Source of the DNA: an uncultured Verrucomicrobiota bacterium
Lineage (GTDB): Bacteria; Verrucomicrobiota; Verrucomicrobiia; Limisphaerales; SXTU01
NCBI GenBank assembly: GCA_903863315.1
Contig: CAIPBN010000444.1
Span: 1-8,690 of the forward strand
Direction of reading: 5' to 3'
Length of the DNA: 8,690 bases
Shown piece by piece: positions 5,721 through 8,690 of the stretch. The position numbers and the translations under genes were made by a program. The notes below the pieces were generated by a model. The model worked only from the letters and a program-made list of their open reading frames with translations, was not told where the DNA came from and searched no databases. Within the stretch, counting starts at the first letter, position 1. Every line of letters begins with the position of its first letter.

Positions 5721-8165
5721 ATGCTTTCCGCCATGCCGTTCAAGTTCTGTCTCGCCGCCGCGCTCGCGCTGGCAACTCTTAGCCCAGCCGCGCTCGCCGC
5801 TGCGCCGGCCAAGGTGGACTTCTCCCACCAGATCGTCCCCATCCTCAGGGAGCATTGTGGCGAGTGCCACACGGGCGACAAGAAGAAGGGCGGCTTCAGC
5901 CTCAATGACCGCGCGTCCACCCTCGTGGGCGGCGAGAGCGGGAAGGCCGTGCTGCCCGGGAACGCCGCCAAGTCCCCGCTCATCGAGGCCATCACGAGCA
6001 AGGACCCCGACAAGCAGATGCCGCCCAAGGGCGCGCGCCTCTCGCCCGAGAAGGTCAAGCTGCTGCGCGACTGGATTGATGCCGGTGCGCCGTGGGAGGA
6101 AGGCTTCGCCTTCAAGAAGCCGGCTTACGAGCCGCCGCTCAAGCCGCGCCGCCCCACGCTGCCGCCCGCCGTCGCGGGCCGCGCGAACCCCATTGACCGC
6201 ATCCTCGATGCCGACCTCGCCAAGCGCAAAGCCCCGACGCCCAAGCCGGTGGATGACGCCACCTTCGCCCGCCGCGTGCATCTCGACCTCCTTGGCCTGC
6301 TGCCGGAGCCAGACGCGCTCGCAAAGTTCCTCGCCGACAAGTCCGCCGACAAGCGCGCGAAGCTCGTGCGTGACCTGCTCGCCAACGACACCGCCTACGC
6401 CGAGCACTGGCTGACGTTTTGGAACGACCTCCTCCGCAACGACTACTCCGGCACCGGCTTCATCACCGGCGGGCGCAAGCAAATCACCAAGTGGCTTTAT
6501 CGCGCGCTCGCGGACAACAAGCCCTACGACCAGTTCGCGCGCGAGCTGATTGCCTACACGCCGGACAGCGAGGGCTTCGCCGCCGGCATCAAGTGGCGCG
6601 GCGACGTGAGCGCGGGCGCGACCACGGAGATTCAGTTCGCGCAGTCGGTTGGGCAAAGTTTTCTGGGCATCAACCTCAAGTGTGCCTCGTGCCACGACAG
6701 CTTCATTGACCGCTGGAAGCTGGAGGAGGCCTACGGTCTCGCGGCGGTTTACGCGACGGGCAAGATGGAGATTCACCGCTGCGACAAGCCCGTGGGCAAG
6801 ACGGCGCAGGCAAGCTGGCTCTTCCCCGAGCTGGGCCAGATCAACGCCGCCGCGCCGCAGCCGGAACGCCTCCGGCAGCTCGCTGCGCTGATGACGCACC
6901 CGGAGAACGGCCGCTTCACGCGCACCATCGTCAACCGCTTCTGGCACCGCCTCATGGGCCGCGGCATCGTGCATCCCACTGATGCGATGCAGAGCGAGCC
7001 GTGGAATCACGACCTGCTCGACTACCTCGCGTCACATCTCGCGGACAACAAGTTTGACCTCAAGCAGACGCTGGAACTCATCGCCACGTCCGCCGCCTAC
7101 CAGTCGCACGCGCAGATCGTGGGCAAGGACACCGACGAGCACGGCTACACCTATGCCGGCCCGCGTGCGAAGCGCCTTACCGCCGAGCAGTTTGTAGATG
7201 CTGTCTGGCAGATCACTGGCGCGGCCCCGACGCGCTTCGACGCCCAGGTCGTGCGCGGCAAGCCCACCGCCGAGGCCGTCGCTGCAATGACACTTTCCGC
7301 GAAGTGGATTTGGGGCCACGCCGACGCCGGCAACGCGAAGGCCGGCGAGACCTTCACCGCGCGGAAAAAGTTCACGCTCAAGGCCGCCCCCGTCCGTGCC
7401 GGAGCGGTCGCCACGGCGGACAATGAGTTCAAGCTCTACGTCAACGGCGCGCCCGTCGCGTCCGGTGACAACTGGGAAAACCCCGAGGCCATTTCGCTGG
7501 AGTCGAAGCTCAAGGCCGGCGCGAACGACATCCTGCTCGTCGCGAAGAACGGCGGCACGGGGCCGAACCCGGCGGGCGTCATCTTCGAGGCCCGCATCCA
7601 GTTCGCCGACGGCACGGTCGAGACCATCGCCACCGACGCCACCTGGGAGACGCTCAAGTCCCCGCCGGACGCGAAGGGCAAGTTCAAGAGCGCGCCGGAA
7701 GCCGGCGGCACGGTGGTCGAGGTCGCAAACTCCGCCTTGTGGAACGTGAAGGTCGGCAAGCAGCTCGCCACGCAGCTCGCCCAGGCCGCCACCACCACGC
7801 AGCCGATGGTCCGCGCCGCGCTGCTCAAGAACGACTTCCTCATGCGCGCGCTCGGCCGTCCGCACCGCGAGCAGATTGTCAGCGTCCGGCCCAACGAGCT
7901 GAACACGCTGGAGGCCATTGACCTCAACAACGGCCAGACCCTCGCCACGCGCCTGGAGCAGGGCGCGTCCCGCGTCCTCGCAAAGCAATGGGCCGGCAGC
8001 GACGCGCTGACGCACTGGCTCTACCAGTTCGCCCTCGCCCGCGTCCCGACGAACGCCGAGCTCACGCTCGCCCGCGAAGTCCTCGGCGAAAAGCCGACCA
8101 GCCAGGGCGTGCAGGACCTCCTCTGGGCCGTGCTGATGCTCCCGGAGTTTCAACTCGTCAGATAA
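5721..8165 (+). CDS. PSCyt1-DUF1549-DUF1553 cytochrome-like exported protein with inserted beta-sandwich domain
   Basis: An 814-residue exported protein. The signal peptide covers about residues 1-26 (MPFKF then a long Ala/Leu core). PSCyt1 (about 33-125) has the haem-binding motif CGECH at 46-50 and a likely distal Met in QMPP (M100). DUF1549 (about 155-345) includes RRVHLDLLGLLPEPDAL, HWLTFWNDLLRNDY, NKPYDQFARELI and a second CxxCH, CASCH at 321-325, followed by DSFIDRWKLEEAYGLAAVYA. DUF1553 starts near 393 with NGRFTRTIVNRFWHRLMGRGIVHP, runs to RLTAEQFVDAVWQITG (485-500), and resumes near 695 with RAALLKNDFLMRALGRPHREQI, ending in the usual DLLWAVLMLPEFQLVR. Between them about 150 residues form a predicted beta-sandwich. 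The family is widespread in PVC bacteria, paired with DUF1501; two c-type haems in the periplasm are expected, but no reaction is proven. ATG 5721 is used; ATG 5733 gives a tidier signal peptide, and TTG 5676 is unlikely because it falls in the dyad. Confidence 0.94.
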   Translation: MLSAMPFKFCLAAALALATLSPAALAAAPAKVDFSHQIVPILREHCGECHTGDKKKGGFSLNDRASTLVGGESGKAVLPGNAAKSPLIEAITSKDPDKQMPPKGARLSPEKVKLLRDWIDAGAPWEEGFAFKKPAYEPPLKPRRPTLPPAVAGRANPIDRILDADLAKRKAPTPKPVDDATFARRVHLDLLGLLPEPDALAKFLADKSADKRAKLVRDLLANDTAYAEHWLTFWNDLLRNDYSGTGFITGGRKQITKWLYRALADNKPYDQFARELIAYTPDSEGFAAGIKWRGDVSAGATTEIQFAQSVGQSFLGINLKCASCHDSFIDRWKLEEAYGLAAVYATGKMEIHRCDKPVGKTAQASWLFPELGQINAAAPQPERLRQLAALMTHPENGRFTRTIVNRFWHRLMGRGIVHPTDAMQSEPWNHDLLDYLASHLADNKFDLKQTLELIATSAAYQSHAQIVGKDTDEHGYTYAGPRAKRLTAEQFVDAVWQITGAAPTRFDAQVVRGKPTAEAVAAMTLSAKWIWGHADAGNAKAGETFTARKKFTLKAAPVRAGAVATADNEFKLYVNGAPVASGDNWENPEAISLESKLKAGANDILLVAKNGGTGPNPAGVIFEARIQFADGTVETIATDATWETLKSPPDAKGKFKSAPEAGGTVVEVANSALWNVKVGKQLATQLAQAATTTQPMVRAALLKNDFLMRALGRPHREQIVSVRPNELNTLEAIDLNNGQTLATRLEQGASRVLAKQWAGSDALTHWLYQFALARVPTNAELTLAREVLGEKPTSQGVQDLLWAVLMLPEFQLVR
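7290..7748 (+). other. Beta-sandwich (carbohydrate-binding-like) insertion inside DUF1553
   Basis: Residues about 524-676 of the cytochrome-like protein interrupt DUF1553. The segment begins SAKWIWG, has FTARKKFTL, then TADNEFKLYVNGAPVASGDNW, LKAGANDILLVAKNGG, NPAGVIFEARIQFADG and TIATDATWETL. This order (Trp-rich first strand, D/NEFKLYVNG hairpin, LKAGAN turn, final DATWE strand) resembles the jelly-roll module found near the N-terminus of alpha-L-rhamnosidases and similar proteins, which often binds sugars. Sugar binding here is inference. Confidence 0.65.
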
Positions 8166-8172
8166 ACAACCG

Positions 8173-8690
8173 ATGAACGCGTTACCACTTGACCCGCAGA
8201 ACACCCGTCGCGATTTCCTGCAGAAACTCGCCGCTGCGGCCGCGACCACTATGGCCATGGGCGCACCGCGCCTGCTGGCAAACGAAAAGGTCGTTCATCC
8301 GAAGGCCACGGCGGATGCGTGCATCCTGATCTGGATGGGCGGCGGTATGGCCGCGCCGGAGACGTTTGACCCGAAGCGCTACCAGCCCTTCGAGAAGGGC
8401 GTGCCGGTGAAGAACATCCTCAGCACGTTCCCGGCGATTCCCACGGCGGTGGACGGCGTGAAGATTTGTCAGGGCCTGGAGCAGATTGCCTCGGTGCTGG
8501 ACCGGGGCACCATCATCCGCAGCGCGGTGCAGCCGGACCTCGGGCACATCCTGCACTCGCGGCATCAGTATCACTGGCACACGGGCTACGTGCCGCCGCA
8601 GACCGTTGCGGCTCCGCATCTCGGAGCGTGGATGTCGAAGGTGCTTGGCCCGCGCAACCCGGTGATGCCCGCCTTCATCAACGTCGGCCA
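8173..8690 (+). CDS. Tat-exported DUF1501 protein, 3' end cut by window edge
   Basis: The ATG at 8173 is 7 bp after the TAA of the cytochrome-like gene, so the two are cotranscribed. The frame is open to the right edge (172 complete codons). Residues 11-18, TRRDFLQK, form a twin-arginine motif followed by an Ala-rich hydrophobic stretch and a likely cleavage after RLLA (36), so the folded protein should be exported by the Tat system. The mature start, ILIWMGGGMAAPETFDPKRY, is the first DUF1501 block, and IIRSAVQPDLGHILHSRHQYHWHTGY continues it. In many DUF1501 proteins the first block reads GG-x-S-H/Q-x-D-x-FDPK; here it is GGMAAPETFDPK, so the usual Ser-His/Gln pair is absent, probably a subfamily trait. 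DUF1501 has a distant relationship to the alkaline phosphatase/sulfatase fold; the activity is unknown. Export by Tat suggests a cofactor or metal taken up before export. The pairing with DUF1549/DUF1553 proteins is a hallmark of PVC genomes. Confidence 0.92.
   Translation, partial: MNALPLDPQNTRRDFLQKLAAAAATTMAMGAPRLLANEKVVHPKATADACILIWMGGGMAAPETFDPKRYQPFEKGVPVKNILSTFPAIPTAVDGVKICQGLEQIASVLDRGTIIRSAVQPDLGHILHSRHQYHWHTGYVPPQTVAAPHLGAWMSKVLGPRNPVMPAFINVG

Noticed and set aside
5367..7010. Minus-strand open frame of 547 codons
   Set aside because: It is antisense to the end of the prepilin gene and half of the cytochrome-like gene, whose plus-strand product has haem motifs and family blocks. 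The minus-strand product shows no domain.
7032..8258. Minus-strand open frame of 408 codons
   Set aside because: It overlaps the 3' half of the cytochrome-like gene and the Tat signal of the DUF1501 gene, both well supported on the plus strand.
1..8690. CRISPR arrays, tRNA or rRNA genes, insertion sequences, toxin-antitoxin or phage-defence genes
   Set aside because: No regularly spaced repeats, cloverleaf-like segments, transposase motifs or defence-family motifs were found in either strand by eye.

Overview
The window looks like chromosomal DNA of a GC-rich member of the PVC superphylum, most likely Verrucomicrobiota of the Pedosphaera/Limisphaera type. This rests on gene content: a PSCyt1/DUF1549/DUF1553 cytochrome-like protein followed by a Tat-exported DUF1501 protein, an ECF sigma factor of the Rhodopirellula/Verrucomicrobium type overlapping a FecR/LamG membrane protein, and a prepilin-like protein with a C-terminal processing-associated region. 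Start codons generally lack a clear Shine-Dalgarno sequence, which fits this group. The species cannot be named from the window.

Layout. Positions 1-1230 (minus strand) hold the first 410 codons of an exported PD40 beta-propeller protein that runs off the left edge. A 124-bp divergent intergenic region with a perfect 17-nt palindrome separates it from an exported YdjY-domain protein (1355-2107, plus strand). Positions 2108-2257 carry two inverted copies of a hairpin element. Next come an ECF sigma factor (2258-2818) and its overlapping partner (2818-4503), a single-pass membrane protein with an N-terminal cytoplasmic part, a FecR domain and a LamG-like domain. A probable intrinsic terminator (4523-4567) closes that pair. 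A prepilin-like gene (4705-5516) follows; as given, it is broken by a one-base frameshift at a run of five G. A small unexplained coding-like remnant (5523-5627) and an imperfect dyad (5644-5680) lie before the last operon: an 814-residue PSCyt1/DUF1549/DUF1553 protein (5721-8165) and, 7 bp later, a DUF1501 protein (8173 to the right edge).

How they may work together. The sigma factor and the FecR/LamG protein are translationally coupled and form a plausible envelope-sensing regulator whose sensor domain resembles a glycan- or protein-binding lectin fold. The cytochrome-like/DUF1501 pair is a recurrent PVC exported couple of unknown biochemistry. Here the DUF1553 part is interrupted by about 150 residues predicted to form a beta-sandwich resembling a carbohydrate-binding module. 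All seven proteins except the sigma factor are predicted to be exported or membrane-anchored, so the region is best read as an envelope/periplasmic accessory locus. The functional links between the parts are inference from proximity.
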